Notes: generated by a model from the letters alone, not told the origin. DNA of 58,264 nt from Actinokineospora inagensis DSM 44258 (GCF_000482865.1 NZ_AXWW01000052.1:1-58264), one strand, 5' to 3'. Numbered from the stretch's first letter, positions 17,591 to 26,409 are shown. A program made the numbers and translations.

Positions 17591-18916
17591 ATGTCGTCCC
17601 GCGCCGTCCTCATCGGCACATCGTCCTACCGCGATGCCCGGCTGCCCGACATCCCGGTCGTCCCGCGCTGCCTGACCGACCTGGCCCGCGCCTTCGCCGA
17701 CCTCGCCCCGACGGTCCTGCTCGACCAGCCGGACCTCTCCGCTCTCAGCACGGGCCTGACCGCGGCGATGCACGGGGTCGATGACGTGCTGCTCGTGTAC
17801 TACGTGGGCCACGGCATCGTCGGCCGCAAGCACGAGCTGTACCTCGGTATGCCCGGCACCGACTACGAGCACCCCTCGTTCGGCTCGCTGCCCTACGACG
17901 CGCTGCGCGACCGGGTGCTGGACAGCCCCGCCGCCACCAAGATCGTCATCCTGGACTGCTGCTTCTCCGGCCGCGCCCTCGGCGAGCCGCTGGCCGACCC
18001 GGCGGGTGCCGTCGTCGGCCAGCTCGCCATCGACGGCACCTACCTGCTCACGTCAACCGAGAGCAACCGGGTCTCGCTGGTCCTCCCCGGCGAGCCGCAC
18101 ACCGCTTTCACCGGCCGACTCCTGCGGGTCCTCGACACCGGCATCCCCGACGCGGGCGACCACCTCACCATCGACGAGGTCTACACCCACCTGCTGGCCG
18201 CGATGACCAGCGCGGGCCTGCCCCGCCCGCAGAAGCGCGGCACCCGCACCGCCGACCGCTACCCCATCGCCCCCAACCGCGCCCGCGCCGAGTCGCCCGA
18301 CACCCTGCGCGACCGCCTGGCGGCCGTGTTGGTCAAGGCCCGCACCCTCGGCTGGCGCACCGTCGCCGACGACCTCGACGACATCCACACCCGCCAGTCC
18401 CGCCTCCTGGCCGCCGACGACCCCGAGCTCCTCCGCACCCGCGCCCACCTGCACTTCGCCCACGCCGCCCGCGGCCCCATCGACCCCGCGGGCGACCACC
18501 TCACCGAAGTCTGCGACGACCAACAACGCATCCTGCACGACGACAAACACCCAGACCTGCTGATCACCTACTACTACATGGCCACCTGCGCCGCCGCCCT
18601 CGGCGACCCGGAACAACTCGAAGACGCCGTCGACGTCCTCCGCATCGCCACCCCCGCCTTCCGCCACGCCTTCGGGTACGCCACCCCCGAAACCTCCCGC
18701 GCCCACCACGTCCTGGCCCGCTGCCTCGCCATGACGGTGGACGAAAGCGGCACCAACCTCCAGGAAGCCATCAGCATCCTCGAAGAACTCACCACCACCC
18801 GCGCCGCGTCCCTCCCCGCCACCGACCCCGTCCTGACCCAAACCCGCCAAGACCTCGCCGCCACCAACACAGCCGGACCCCTCACCTTCCCGAACGACCT
18901 CTGGTCCATCGCCTGA
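17591..18916 (+). CDS. Caspase-fold (peptidase C14) protein with helical repeat C-terminus
   Basis: The 441-aa protein starts with a caspase-like domain (residues 1-220): a first strand AVLIGTSSYRD, catalytic His74 in YYVGHGIV, and the Cys segment ILDCCFSG with Cys124 at the position of the DxCxSG nucleophile. Residues 230-440 are alpha-helical and rich in ALxD/LA patterns, resembling TPR-type repeats. Bacterial caspase-fold proteins of this kind are known or predicted effectors in actinobacterial conflict and programmed-death systems, where they cleave partners after activation. No cognate substrate or sensor gene is adjacent; the AraC/VOC pair ends 37 bp upstream. Downstream lies a repeat-rich non-coding region. 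Confidence 0.85.
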   Translation: MSSRAVLIGTSSYRDARLPDIPVVPRCLTDLARAFADLAPTVLLDQPDLSALSTGLTAAMHGVDDVLLVYYVGHGIVGRKHELYLGMPGTDYEHPSFGSLPYDALRDRVLDSPAATKIVILDCCFSGRALGEPLADPAGAVVGQLAIDGTYLLTSTESNRVSLVLPGEPHTAFTGRLLRVLDTGIPDAGDHLTIDEVYTHLLAAMTSAGLPRPQKRGTRTADRYPIAPNRARAESPDTLRDRLAAVLVKARTLGWRTVADDLDDIHTRQSRLLAADDPELLRTRAHLHFAHAARGPIDPAGDHLTEVCDDQQRILHDDKHPDLLITYYYMATCAAALGDPEQLEDAVDVLRIATPAFRHAFGYATPETSRAHHVLARCLAMTVDESGTNLQEAISILEELTTTRAASLPATDPVLTQTRQDLAATNTAGPLTFPNDLWSIA

Positions 18917-18954
18917 CCCCTGCCCCCTGATGCGCCCGCCCCACCCGCCCTCTT

Positions 18955-19230
18955 ACCTCCACCTACCCTCTTGCCGTCGCCCCACCTCTTACCCCCACCC
19001 ACCCCTACCCCACCCCCTCTTGCCGTCGCCCCACTTCTTACGCCCGCGCCTCAACCCCCACCCTCTTCCCAACCTCGTCCTCTTGCCCCCGCACCTCTTA
19101 GCGCACCCCCCCGGGCGCAGCCCGGCCCCCACCCTCTCCGGGGGGCGTCCCCGGTGCCAGTCTACCGGTGCTGGGCGGCGGCGGGGGAAGCTGGCGAGTG
19201 TGGTGGATGTGTGGGGGTGTTGTGGATAAC
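18955..19230. repeat. Intergenic module copy 1: C-rich tract, GC hairpin, TGTGGATAA box
   Basis: About 190 bp of almost pure polypyrimidine on the plus strand (with a 48-bp internal repeat containing CTCTTGCCGTCGCCCCAC, and a four-tract G4-capable segment on the minus strand at 18992-19018) is followed by a GC-rich hairpin around 19110-19150, the conserved string GCCAGTCTACCGGTGCTGG, and TGTGGATAA at 19221-19229. The last is the complement of the DnaA-box consensus TTATCCACA. The same arrangement recurs at about 20044 and 33400. No gene is visible between 18917 and 19334. Confidence 0.75.
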
Positions 19231-19334
19231 TCGGCGGTAGGGGTGGGTCGGATCGAAGGTTGTGGGCACCTCTGAGTTCCTGCTTCGCGTGGTTGATCTT
19301 GACGCTGGATGATCATCGGTGCGGAGGGGTTTGT

Positions 19335-20006
19335 CGTCGCGGCTGGTGCCGGATGAGTTGTGGAGCCGTGGATTCCGGGGTTCGCGGCTCGTCCGCGGGG
19401 TGGTGGGACGGCGCTGTTGGGTGATCGGGCGGTGTTCATCGTGATCGTGTTCGTGGTGACCAGTGGGTATGCGTGGCGGATGTTGCCGCGTTCGTTCGGG
19501 GGCACGGCACATCGGCGGTTCACCGACTGGACCAAGGTTGGCCTCGGCGGTCGCATTCACCGGGCGGTCCTGGATCGTGCCGGTGAACAGGGCCTCGTCG
19601 ACTGGGCGGTGGTCGACGCCGCTTCGGTGCGGGCGACGAAAGGGGATCGTTGATCGGGCCGAACCCTGCTCCAAGATCCACGTCTGGACCGAGTTGGATT
19701 GCCGCTGCTGATCGGCGCCACGGCGGCCAACCGCAACTCCCACCACGCCCTACGTTCATTCGTCCAGGCGGTGCCACGCCACCGAGCGACGATTCCGCGC
19801 CGACAATGCCTACGACGTGCGTGAACCCCGCCGATGGCTGATCGCATCGTCCGCAACGTCATCGCGCCGACATCCGACCAAGTCGGGAGACACCGCTGTG
19901 GCCTGGCTCGCCAACGGCTACCACCGACTCGCCGTCGTTGGGAACGCCACGCCCGCCGCCACCCGCGCCTTCGCGGCCCTTACCTGCCTCGCGAGACTTC
20001 CCACAT
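19335..20006 (+). pseudogene. Degenerate IS5-family transposase (second type)
   Basis: Recognisable blocks of an IS5-type transposase are scattered across frames: LVPDELW (about 19348), FVVTSGYAWRMLPRSFGGTAHRRFTDWTK (19360-19653 frame), VDWAVVDAASVRATKGDR, then KIHVWTE and LLIGATAANRNSHHAL in another frame, and VAWLANGYHRLAV with ALTCLARL near the end. The DDE residues cannot be joined in one frame. It differs from the element at 11271. It lies between two copies of the intergenic module; no terminal repeats were found. Confidence 0.75.
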
Positions 20007-20043
20007 AAGACCCGCCCGTAGCCTCTACCCACGCCCAGCCTCT

Positions 20044-20175
20044 TAGTGCATCCCCCGGGCGCAGCCCGGCCCCCACCCTCTCCGGGGGGCGTCCCCGGTG
20101 CCAGTCTACCGGTGCTGGGCGGGCGGCGGGGGGAGCTGGTGAGGTCAGGGGATGGTTGGGGGCGTTGTGGATAAC
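20044..20175. repeat. Intergenic module copy 2 with TGTGGATAA box
   Basis: Nearly identical to copy 1 over about 90 bp (from CCCGGGCGCAGCCCGGCC through the GCCAGTCTACCGGTGCTGG string), then diverging before a shared TTGTGGATAACTCGGC that contains TGTGGATAA at 20166-20174. The C-rich tract is short here. The region from 20176 to 20448 shows no gene, only small inverted repeats such as CCGCTGGTCAGCGG. Confidence 0.75.
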
Positions 20176-20448
20176 TCGGCAGGAAAGTGTCGGTCGAGTG
20201 GAGGGGCGTTGGGATCGGGGCCGGCTCGCTCGGGGCTGAGCCGTGGGTCGCCGTCGCCGGTGGCGGTGCTCGCTGGGGCGTTGGCGGCTTCGCTGGTTGG
20301 CAGGGGCGGTGGTTCGGCCACCGAGCAGCTCTGGCGCAGGGTTTCCGCTGGTCAGCGGGAACTCATCGTGACACCGATGAGTTTGTGGGGGCGGTTGCGT
20401 TGTACGGGTACCAAGATGGCCGCGAGGCCCCGAGTAGAGGAGTTCACC

Positions 20449-20856
20449 GTGGACTGGAAGTTGCAGGTCGTCATCGTCCCCGTCGCCGATGTTGATCGGG
20501 CGAAGGAGTTCTACGCCGACAAGCTGGGGTTCACCCTCGATGTCGACCACCGGGCGGGGGACCACTTCCGGGTGGTGCAGGTGACGCCTCCTGGCTCCGC
20601 GTGTTCGATCGTCTTTGGGCAGGGGGTCGGTGGTGGTGAGCCCGGGTCGGTGAAGGGGTGCCAGTTCGTGGTGAAGGACATTGACGTGGCGGCGCGGCAG
20701 CTCACCGAGGCGGGGGTCGCTCATTCGGGGGTTCAGCACTTCGTGGACGGTGTGATGACGCCGGGTCCGGACCCGGATGGGGCCGACTTCAACTCGTTCG
20801 TCTTCTTCGAGGACCCCGACGGCAACGCGTGGGCTGTGCAGTACTCGTCCAAGTGA
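20449..20856 (+). CDS. VOC-family protein
   Basis: The 135-aa protein has the two-module VOC fold: VVIVPVADVDRAKEFYADKLGF at the N-terminus and FNSFVFFEDPDGNAWAVQ at the C-terminus, with metal-type residues His in DHRAGDHFRVVQV and Glu in FFEDPDGN. It starts at a GTG preceded by AGAGGAG. Its TGA overlaps the GTG of the sigma factor gene by 4 bp, so the two are translationally coupled. This pairing suggests the sigma factor and the VOC protein belong to one response; substrate unknown. Confidence 0.88.
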   Translation: MDWKLQVVIVPVADVDRAKEFYADKLGFTLDVDHRAGDHFRVVQVTPPGSACSIVFGQGVGGGEPGSVKGCQFVVKDIDVAARQLTEAGVAHSGVQHFVDGVMTPGPDPDGADFNSFVFFEDPDGNAWAVQYSSK

Positions 20857-21731
20857 CCTACGAGCAGTACCGACGCGAGTTGCACGTCCACTGCTACCGC
20901 ATGCTCGCCTCTTACGAGCAAGCCGAGGACGCCGTCCAGGAGACCTTCCTGCGCGCGTGGCGCAACAGGGACACCTTCGACGGCGGCAACACCCGCGCGT
21001 GGCTGTACAAGATCGCCACGAACGTCTGCGTCGACCAGGCCAGGTCCGCCAGGGCCCGGACCGAGGTCGCCTGGTTGACCCCGTTCCCGGACCGCGAGCT
21101 CGACGAGGATCCGCTGGTCGCGGCGGTCGCCAGGGAGACCGTGGAGTTGGCCTTCCTGGTGGCGCTCCAGGTGTTGCCGCCCCGGCAACGGGCGGTGTTG
21201 TTGGCCAGGGAGGTACTCGGCATGCCCGCCGCCGATGCCGCCAGGCTCCTGGACATCAGTGTCGCGGCGGCGAACTCGGCGGTGCAGCGGGCTCGGGCGA
21301 CGTTGCGCGAGCACCTGCCGTCGCACCGCGACGACTGGGCGGCCAGGCAGCCGAGCGCGGCCGAGCGGGATTTGCTGGCCAGGTTCATCGACGCGCACGA
21401 GCGGTGCGACGCGGCGGCCGCCATGGCCATCGCGGCAGAGGACATCCGGGTCACCATGCCGCCCAACCCGCTGGTGTTCGACGGGCGCGGCAGGCTCGCG
21501 ACGCTGCTCGACCGCGGGTTCGGACCCGACCGCGACGGCGACTGGCGGTTGGTGCCCACGGCGGCCAACCGGATGCCCGCCGCCGCGAGCTACCTGCGCA
21601 GGCCGGGGGACAGCGAGTTCCGCGCGTTCAAACTGGACGTGCTGCGGGTCGAGGGCGAGCGGATCGCCGAGATCACCACGTTCGGGTACGCCCTGTTCGA
21701 CCACTTCGGACTGCCGATGCTGCTGCGGTGA
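20853..21731 (+). CDS. ECF sigma factor with C-terminal SnoaL-like domain (SigG/SigJ type)
   Basis: The 292-aa protein has region 2 (YRMLASYEQAEDAVQETFLRAWRN..TRAWLYKIATNVCVD, including the -10 recognition helix) and region 4 (LPPRQRAVLLAREVLGMPAADAARLLDISVAAANSAVQRAR) followed by an ~110-aa SnoaL/NTF2-like domain (about 180-290). In such large ECF sigma factors the extra domain replaces a separate anti-sigma factor and modulates activity. The start GTG overlaps the upstream VOC stop. No anti-sigma gene is adjacent, as expected. Confidence 0.92.
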   Translation: MTYEQYRRELHVHCYRMLASYEQAEDAVQETFLRAWRNRDTFDGGNTRAWLYKIATNVCVDQARSARARTEVAWLTPFPDRELDEDPLVAAVARETVELAFLVALQVLPPRQRAVLLAREVLGMPAADAARLLDISVAAANSAVQRARATLREHLPSHRDDWAARQPSAAERDLLARFIDAHERCDAAAAMAIAAEDIRVTMPPNPLVFDGRGRLATLLDRGFGPDRDGDWRLVPTAANRMPAAASYLRRPGDSEFRAFKLDVLRVEGERIAEITTFGYALFDHFGLPMLLR

Positions 21732-21814
21732 GCCGCGTCACGCCCGCCGGGTGCACAGGCTTCGCATAGGTCGGCCACAACGGGGCCAAAGCGGCGCCGC
21801 CGATCGTTGTGGAC

Positions 21815-22633
21815 ATGACGGCGAACCTGCTCCAGACGGCCCCGGCGGGCGGACGACTCAACGACGACGACCAGGTCGTGCTCGACGTGGTCATCCCGGT
21901 CTACAACGAAGAGGACGACCTGGAGCCGTGCGTGCGCACGCTGCGGGCCTACCTGGCGGTGTCGGTGCCCTACCGGTTCCGGATCACCATCGCCGACAAC
22001 GCCAGCACCGACGCGACCCCGGAGGTGGCCCGGCGGCTGGCCGCCGAGATCGCCGAGGTCGAGGTGGTGCGGCTGGAGCAGAAGGGCCGCGGCCGCGCGC
22101 TCAAGCAGGTGTGGCTGGCGTCCGACGCCGCCGTGCTGGCCTACATGGACGTCGACCTGTCCACCGACCTCGCCGCGCTGGCCGCCCTGGTCGCGCCGCT
22201 GCTGTCCGGCCACTCGGACGTGGCGATCGGGTCGCGGTTGGCCCGCGGCGCCCGGGTGGTGCGCGGCGCCAAGCGCGAGTTCATCTCGCGGAGCTACAAC
22301 CTGATCCTGCGCACCGTGCTCGGTGCCCGGTTCTCCGACGCCCAGTGCGGGTTCAAGGCGATTCGCTCGGACGCGGCCCGCGCGGTGCTGCCGCTGGTCG
22401 AGGACACCGGCTGGTTCTTCGACACCGAGTTGCTGATCCTGGCCCAGCGCGGCGGCCTGCGCACCTACGAGGTCCCGGTCGACTGGATCGACGACCCGGA
22501 CTCCTCGGTCGACATCGTCGCCACGGCCATCACCGACCTCAAGGGCGTCGCCCGGATGTGGCGGTCCCGGTCCCGCAAGGCGGGCAAGACCATCAAGGCC
22601 ACCGCCGTCCCCCGCGTTCCCGTGCACGTCTGA
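21815..22633 (+). CDS. GT2 glycosyltransferase, dolichyl-phosphate glucosyltransferase type
   Basis: The 272-aa enzyme has the GT-A hallmarks LDVVIPVYNEEDDL, a nucleotide-binding IADNASTDATPEV, and the DxD-type MDVDLSTD metal site near residue 113, plus DAQCGFKAIRSDAA and DTGWFFDTELLILAQ, typical of enzymes that load a sugar from a nucleotide sugar onto a polyprenyl phosphate. No membrane anchor follows. The next gene is a GT-C enzyme, which uses polyprenyl-phosphate sugars as donors, so the pair forms a coherent unit glycosylating an extracytoplasmic target. A GTG six bases upstream is an alternative start. Confidence 0.9.
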   Translation: MTANLLQTAPAGGRLNDDDQVVLDVVIPVYNEEDDLEPCVRTLRAYLAVSVPYRFRITIADNASTDATPEVARRLAAEIAEVEVVRLEQKGRGRALKQVWLASDAAVLAYMDVDLSTDLAALAALVAPLLSGHSDVAIGSRLARGARVVRGAKREFISRSYNLILRTVLGARFSDAQCGFKAIRSDAARAVLPLVEDTGWFFDTELLILAQRGGLRTYEVPVDWIDDPDSSVDIVATAITDLKGVARMWRSRSRKAGKTIKATAVPRVPVHV

Positions 22634-22648
22634 GTTTTGGAGAACCCG

Positions 22649-24550
22649 ATGACCGCCCTGCTTTCGCCCCCGGCGCCCACGCCCACCTCGGCGACCGCGG
22701 AACCCAGTCGACTCGCCCGCTTCGCGCGTGGACCTCTTACCCAACCCGCTTTCATCCGCCCGTCCGCGTGGGGACTCCTGTTCGCCACCGCGCTGCTCTA
22801 CTTCTGGAACCTGACCGCTTCCGGTTATGGCAACGGGTTCTACGCCGCCGCCGTCCAAGCGGGCACGCAGAACTGGAAGGCCTGGATCTTCGGTTCGCTC
22901 GACGCGGGCAACACGATCACTGTCGACAAGCCGCCCGCCGCGCTGTGGGTGACAACGGCTTTCACCCGGCTGTTCGGCTTCTCCAGCTTCACCGTCCTCG
23001 CCCCGCAGGCCCTGATGGGGGTCGCCGCGGTGGGGTTGCTGTACCTGACCGTCAAGCGCACCAACGGTCCGGTCGCCGGGTTGTTCGCGGGCGCCGTGCT
23101 CGCGCTGACGCCGGTCGCGGTGCTGATGTTCCGGTTCAACAACCCGGACGCGCTGCTGGTGCTGCTGCTGGTCGCCGCCGCGTACTGCGTGGTGCGGGCG
23201 CTGGAGAAGCCCAAGTGGCTGCTGTGGGCGGGCGCGCTCGTCGGGTTCGCGTTCCTGACCAAGATGATGCAGGCGTTCCTCGTGCTGCCCGGTTTCGCGC
23301 TGATGTACTTCGTCGCCGCGCCGTACAACCTGTTGCGCCGGTCGCTGCACCTGCTGGGCGCGGTCGTGACGATGGTCGTCTCGGCAGGGTGGTTCGTCCT
23401 GCTGGTCGAGCTGTGGCCCGCGAGCGCCCGCCCGTACATCGGCGGTTCGACCGACAACAGCCTGCTCGAACTCGCCCTCGGCTACAACGGTCTTGGCCGC
23501 GTCCTCGGCGGCGAGGGCAACGGCGGCGGTGGCGGTGGTGGTGGTGGCGGCGGGATGAGCGGCAACGTCGGTTTCGGCGGCTCGACCGGCATCACCCGCA
23601 TGTTCAACTCGTCGTTCGGCGGCGAGATCTCCTGGTTGCTGCCCGCCGCGCTCATCGCGCTCGTCGCCGGTCTGTGGTTCACCCGCCGCGCGCCGCGCAC
23701 CGACCGGACCCGCGCCGCGCTGCTGATGTGGGGCGGCTGGCTCCTGGTGACCGGCCTGGTGTTCAGCTACATGGGCGGCACCACGCACCCGTACTACTCG
23801 ATCGCGATGGCGCCCGCGCTGGCCGCCCTGGTCGCCATCGGTGGTCGTGAGCTGTGGCGCGGCCGGTCGGCGTTCGGCCCGCGCGCCTTCCTCGCCGCCA
23901 TGGTGATGGCGACCGCGGTGTGGGACTTCGTGTTGCTCTCCCGCTCCTCGGACTTCCTGCCCTGGCTGCGGTTCGTGGTCCTGGTCGTCGGCGTGCTCGT
24001 GTCGACCTTCCTGGTGGTCGGGTTGCCCACGCTGCGCAGGGCCCTGGCCGTGTTCGTCGCCGCGCTGGTGCTGGCGCTGGGACTGGGCGGCGCCGCTTGG
24101 GCCGTGTCCACCGCCGGTCAAGCGCACACCGGGTCCATCCCGACCTCCGGGCCCACCGCCAGTGCGATGGGCGGCGGCTCCGGTCGTTCGTTCGGTGGCG
24201 GCGGCATGGAGGGCTCGGCCGATTCGGGGTTGACCGCGCTGCTGTCCGCCACCACCACGAAGTGGGCCGCCGCCATCTCCGGCGCCCAGACCGCGTCCAC
24301 GCTGGAACTCGAGTCCGGCAAGTCGGTCATCGCCATCGGCGGCTGGAGCGGCACCGACGACGCCCCCACCCTCGACCAGTTCAAGGCGGAGGTCGCGGCG
24401 GGCGAGATCCACTACTTCGTCGCCGGTGGCGGTATGGGCGGCATGGGTGGTCGCTCCGGGTCATCGTCGTCCGAGATCGCCACCTGGGTCGCCGCGAACT
24501 TCAAGTCCACCACGGTTGGCAACTCCACCGTGTACGACCTGACCGCGTAG
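22649..24550 (+). CDS. GT39/ArnT-like polyprenyl-phosphate-sugar glycosyltransferase
   Basis: The 633-aa membrane enzyme has about 12 transmembrane helices. The first periplasmic loop carries the DKPPAALWVTTAFTRLFG segment typical of ArnT/PMT-like GT-C enzymes, where the acidic residue is catalytic. An odd feature is a run of eleven glycines at about residues 291-301 within an external loop (GEGN..MSGNVGFGG), with a second Gly/Ser/Met-rich stretch near 500 and a third near 595. The C-terminal ~130 residues form a soluble domain outside the membrane. It starts at an ATG with GGAG upstream, 15 bp after the GT2 gene; the two probably work in sequence. Confidence 0.9.
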   Translation: MTALLSPPAPTPTSATAEPSRLARFARGPLTQPAFIRPSAWGLLFATALLYFWNLTASGYGNGFYAAAVQAGTQNWKAWIFGSLDAGNTITVDKPPAALWVTTAFTRLFGFSSFTVLAPQALMGVAAVGLLYLTVKRTNGPVAGLFAGAVLALTPVAVLMFRFNNPDALLVLLLVAAAYCVVRALEKPKWLLWAGALVGFAFLTKMMQAFLVLPGFALMYFVAAPYNLLRRSLHLLGAVVTMVVSAGWFVLLVELWPASARPYIGGSTDNSLLELALGYNGLGRVLGGEGNGGGGGGGGGGGMSGNVGFGGSTGITRMFNSSFGGEISWLLPAALIALVAGLWFTRRAPRTDRTRAALLMWGGWLLVTGLVFSYMGGTTHPYYSIAMAPALAALVAIGGRELWRGRSAFGPRAFLAAMVMATAVWDFVLLSRSSDFLPWLRFVVLVVGVLVSTFLVVGLPTLRRALAVFVAALVLALGLGGAAWAVSTAGQAHTGSIPTSGPTASAMGGGSGRSFGGGGMEGSADSGLTALLSATTTKWAAAISGAQTASTLELESGKSVIAIGGWSGTDDAPTLDQFKAEVAAGEIHYFVAGGGMGGMGGRSGSSSSEIATWVAANFKSTTVGNSTVYDLTA

Positions 24551-24559
24551 CCCCACTTC

Positions 24560-24594
24560 TCTCGCCCGGGTCGCTCACCGCGTCCCGGGCGAGA
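24560..24594. terminator. Bidirectional terminator
   Basis: CTCGCCCGGG and its complement flank a 13-nt loop between the convergent GT39 and nucleotidyl-cyclase-like genes. Confidence 0.7.
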
Positions 24595-24599
24595 GCCGT

Positions 24600-25226
24600 T
24601 TACCGGCAGCACGGCAGGAAACCGTGGGTGAGCAACATGCCGGAGGGCACCGGGACTCGCAGGTACGCGGTCTCGGTGAAGGATTTCACCTGGACCGGCA
24701 CCGGCACGTACAGCTCGGGGGCGTCGCCGGAGTAGCCGGAGAGGACGGCGTCGGTGTAGGCGCGTTCGGACACGACGGCGGCGAGGCGGGTGGCCGGGCC
24801 GGAGCGCGCCAGCAGGGCGCGGACGGGTTCCGCGTCCACCAGGCGGTGCGCTTGGACACGAGCGGCGCCACTCCCGGCGGCGATCGACGTCCCACCGGTC
24901 AATGGTCCAACATGGACGGTCGCACGCAGGCGAACGGGATCACCGGAGTGCGCGGCGAGGACGTCTTGCAGCGCGGGCAGAAGCGGGTTGAGCAGCCGGG
25001 GGAGGAGACCGGAGCGGACGGCGAGAACCCAGCCGTCGCCGGTGCTCGTGCTCACGGCGGCGCGAGTCCACTCTCGACCAAGTCCGCAATTGTCCATGGC
25101 ACGCCGCAACAAAACCGGGACGGCACGGGTGAGCGCGGCGTGGTCGCGGCCGTGTCGACCGGCGAAGTCCTTGACGTCGACCACCACAATCGCGCGGTAG
25201 GGCGGCAGTTCGGTGTGGCTTGTCAC
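24600..25226 (-). CDS. Class III nucleotidyl cyclase-like protein
   Basis: The 208-aa protein is one cyclase homology domain. The first strand AIVVVDVKDF supplies a metal-binding Asp (Asp17) and the beta hairpin STSTGDGWVL the second (Asp64); RLRATVHVGPLTGG matches the strand before the active-site lid. Where active cyclases carry the transition-state Asn-Arg pair, this sequence reads ARVQAHRL: Arg128 is kept, but the expected Asn aligns with Val124. It may therefore make an unusual nucleotide, be weakly active, or only bind nucleotide. A GTG with AAGGAG at 8-nt spacing fixes the start. It lies 75 bp downstream of a Crp/Fnr gene on the same strand, suggesting that the regulator senses the product. 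Confidence 0.72.
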   Translation of the reverse strand: MTSHTELPPYRAIVVVDVKDFAGRHGRDHAALTRAVPVLLRRAMDNCGLGREWTRAAVSTSTGDGWVLAVRSGLLPRLLNPLLPALQDVLAAHSGDPVRLRATVHVGPLTGGTSIAAGSGAARVQAHRLVDAEPVRALLARSGPATRLAAVVSERAYTDAVLSGYSGDAPELYVPVPVQVKSFTETAYLRVPVPSGMLLTHGFLPCCR

Positions 25227-25301
25227 GGCTGGCTCCTTCCGAACGGGACGCCACCACAGGATGCGCACCCCGCGCGGAGTCGACCGTCCGGCGGCGGACG
25301 A

Positions 25302-25946
25302 TTAGCGTGCGGGCAACCCGGCGGCCGACGCGAGCGCGCCCGGATCGCCCACGACCAACCGCGGCCCGGCCGCGAGCGCACCACTGCGGCGCAACGCGGC
25401 GACCTGCTCGGCGACCGTGCTGCGCGCCATCCCCAGCGCCCGCCCCACCGCCTCCTGCGACAGCGGCACCCGCGGGTCGACCCCATCGGCCACCGCCACC
25501 ACCTCCAACAGCAGCCGGGCGACCCGAGCGGAACTGCTCAACCGCGCCGACCGCACCTGCTGATCGGCGGCGTCGACCAACTTCGCCCGCAGGTAATCGC
25601 GCACAGCCCCGCACGCCCGGTACCTCCCGAGCACGCCGTCGAGAGCAGTGGTCGCCAGCCGATACGCCGTGCACCGTTCCAACGCGACAACCGTGGCCGT
25701 ACGCGGAATCGACACACTCGGCGCGAGTTCCCCGACCACATCGCCAGAACCCCGCACGGAGAGCACCAACCCGCCGTCGGCCGTGATGAGAACCCGCCCC
25801 CGCACGACGGCGAACACATGACCTCCCGGCTCGCCCTCGCGCAGCAACACCCCCGCCCGCGCAAACTCCCGCGGCACCCCGACGGCCAACACCGACGACC
25901 ACACCGCGGCGCCAACCAGGGCGCGGAAGTTCTGCACACCACCCAC
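25302..25946 (-). CDS. Crp/Fnr-family regulator with cyclic-nucleotide-binding domain
   Basis: The ~214-aa protein has an N-terminal cNMP-binding beta-roll (LLREGEPGGHVFAVVRGRVLITADGGLVLSV..GDVVGELA with a phosphate-binding-cassette-like PRTATVVALE), a dimerisation helix, and a C-terminal winged helix (VPLSQEAVGRALGMARSTVAEQVAALRRSGAL). No cysteine cluster for an iron-sulfur centre is present. The start is uncertain: GTG at 25946 or 25937; the long upstream extension to 26087 is Trp/Gly-rich and implausible. The cyclase-like gene follows on the same strand. Upstream lie five tandem promoter-like repeats, all oriented toward this gene. Confidence 0.82.
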   Translation of the reverse strand: MGGVQNFRALVGAAVWSSVLAVGVPREFARAGVLLREGEPGGHVFAVVRGRVLITADGGLVLSVRGSGDVVGELAPSVSIPRTATVVALERCTAYRLATTALDGVLGRYRACGAVRDYLRAKLVDAADQQVRSARLSSSARVARLLLEVVAVADGVDPRVPLSQEAVGRALGMARSTVAEQVAALRRSGALAAGPRLVVGDPGALASAAGLPAR

Positions 25947-26146
25947 ATACCGCCCAACCGACCGGCGACGCCGCTCCCCGCCGCGGAATTCCCTCGATCT
26001 GAGCACGCCGCACCGCCACGTCAACGCGCACCCCACAGGTTCCCCACAACCACCACCAGCCCAACCCGCGTGTCGCTCCCCCCACACCGAAGATCACCAC
26101 GCTAGGCCCGGAGCCCACCCACCCGGGGGCCGGGGGCCCATTCCTG

Positions 26147-26173
26147 AAGGTAGCGCGAATCGCAGGTTGTCAA
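26147..26173 (-). promoter_or_regulatory. Promoter-like element in repeat copy A
   Basis: On the minus strand TTGACA (26173-26168), 15 nt, TACCTT (26152-26147). This is the copy nearest the Crp/Fnr-cyclase operon, whose start lies about 200 bp downstream. Confidence 0.45.
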
Positions 26174-26210
26174 GGGAGGTGATCGGCTGCCTGTGTATAG
26201 CGGTACCGCT

Positions 26211-26219
26211 TGTGGACAA
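26211..26219 (-). other. DnaA-box-like 9-mer in copy A
   Basis: TGTGGACAA, complement of TTGTCCACA, the DnaA-box form used in high-GC actinomycetes. Identical 9-mers occur in copies B (26474-26482), C (26742-26750) and D (27008-27016). Copy E has only diverged forms (TGTGGATGG, TGTGGATGA). Confidence 0.6.
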
Positions 26220-26409
26220 CTGGCCGGAGTCGCCGTTTGGCACGGGATTGCTCTGCTTCCGGTCGTGAGTTCTGTGCTCAGGCCGTAGTCGCTTCGCAGC
26301 TCCCTGGTCGCGAGTCTGTCAGTGGATTGTGACCCGCCACAGGTTGACTTCGGTTCTACCCGGGTCCAGGCAGGGGCCCGCCCACCCGGGGGCCGGGGGC
26401 CCATTCCTG

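Noticed and set aside
21235-24412. 871-aa plus-strand and 940-aa minus-strand frames over the glycosyltransferase region
   Set aside because: They cross the boundaries of the well-supported sigma factor, GT2 and GT39 genes and encode Arg/Gly/Pro-rich nonsense.
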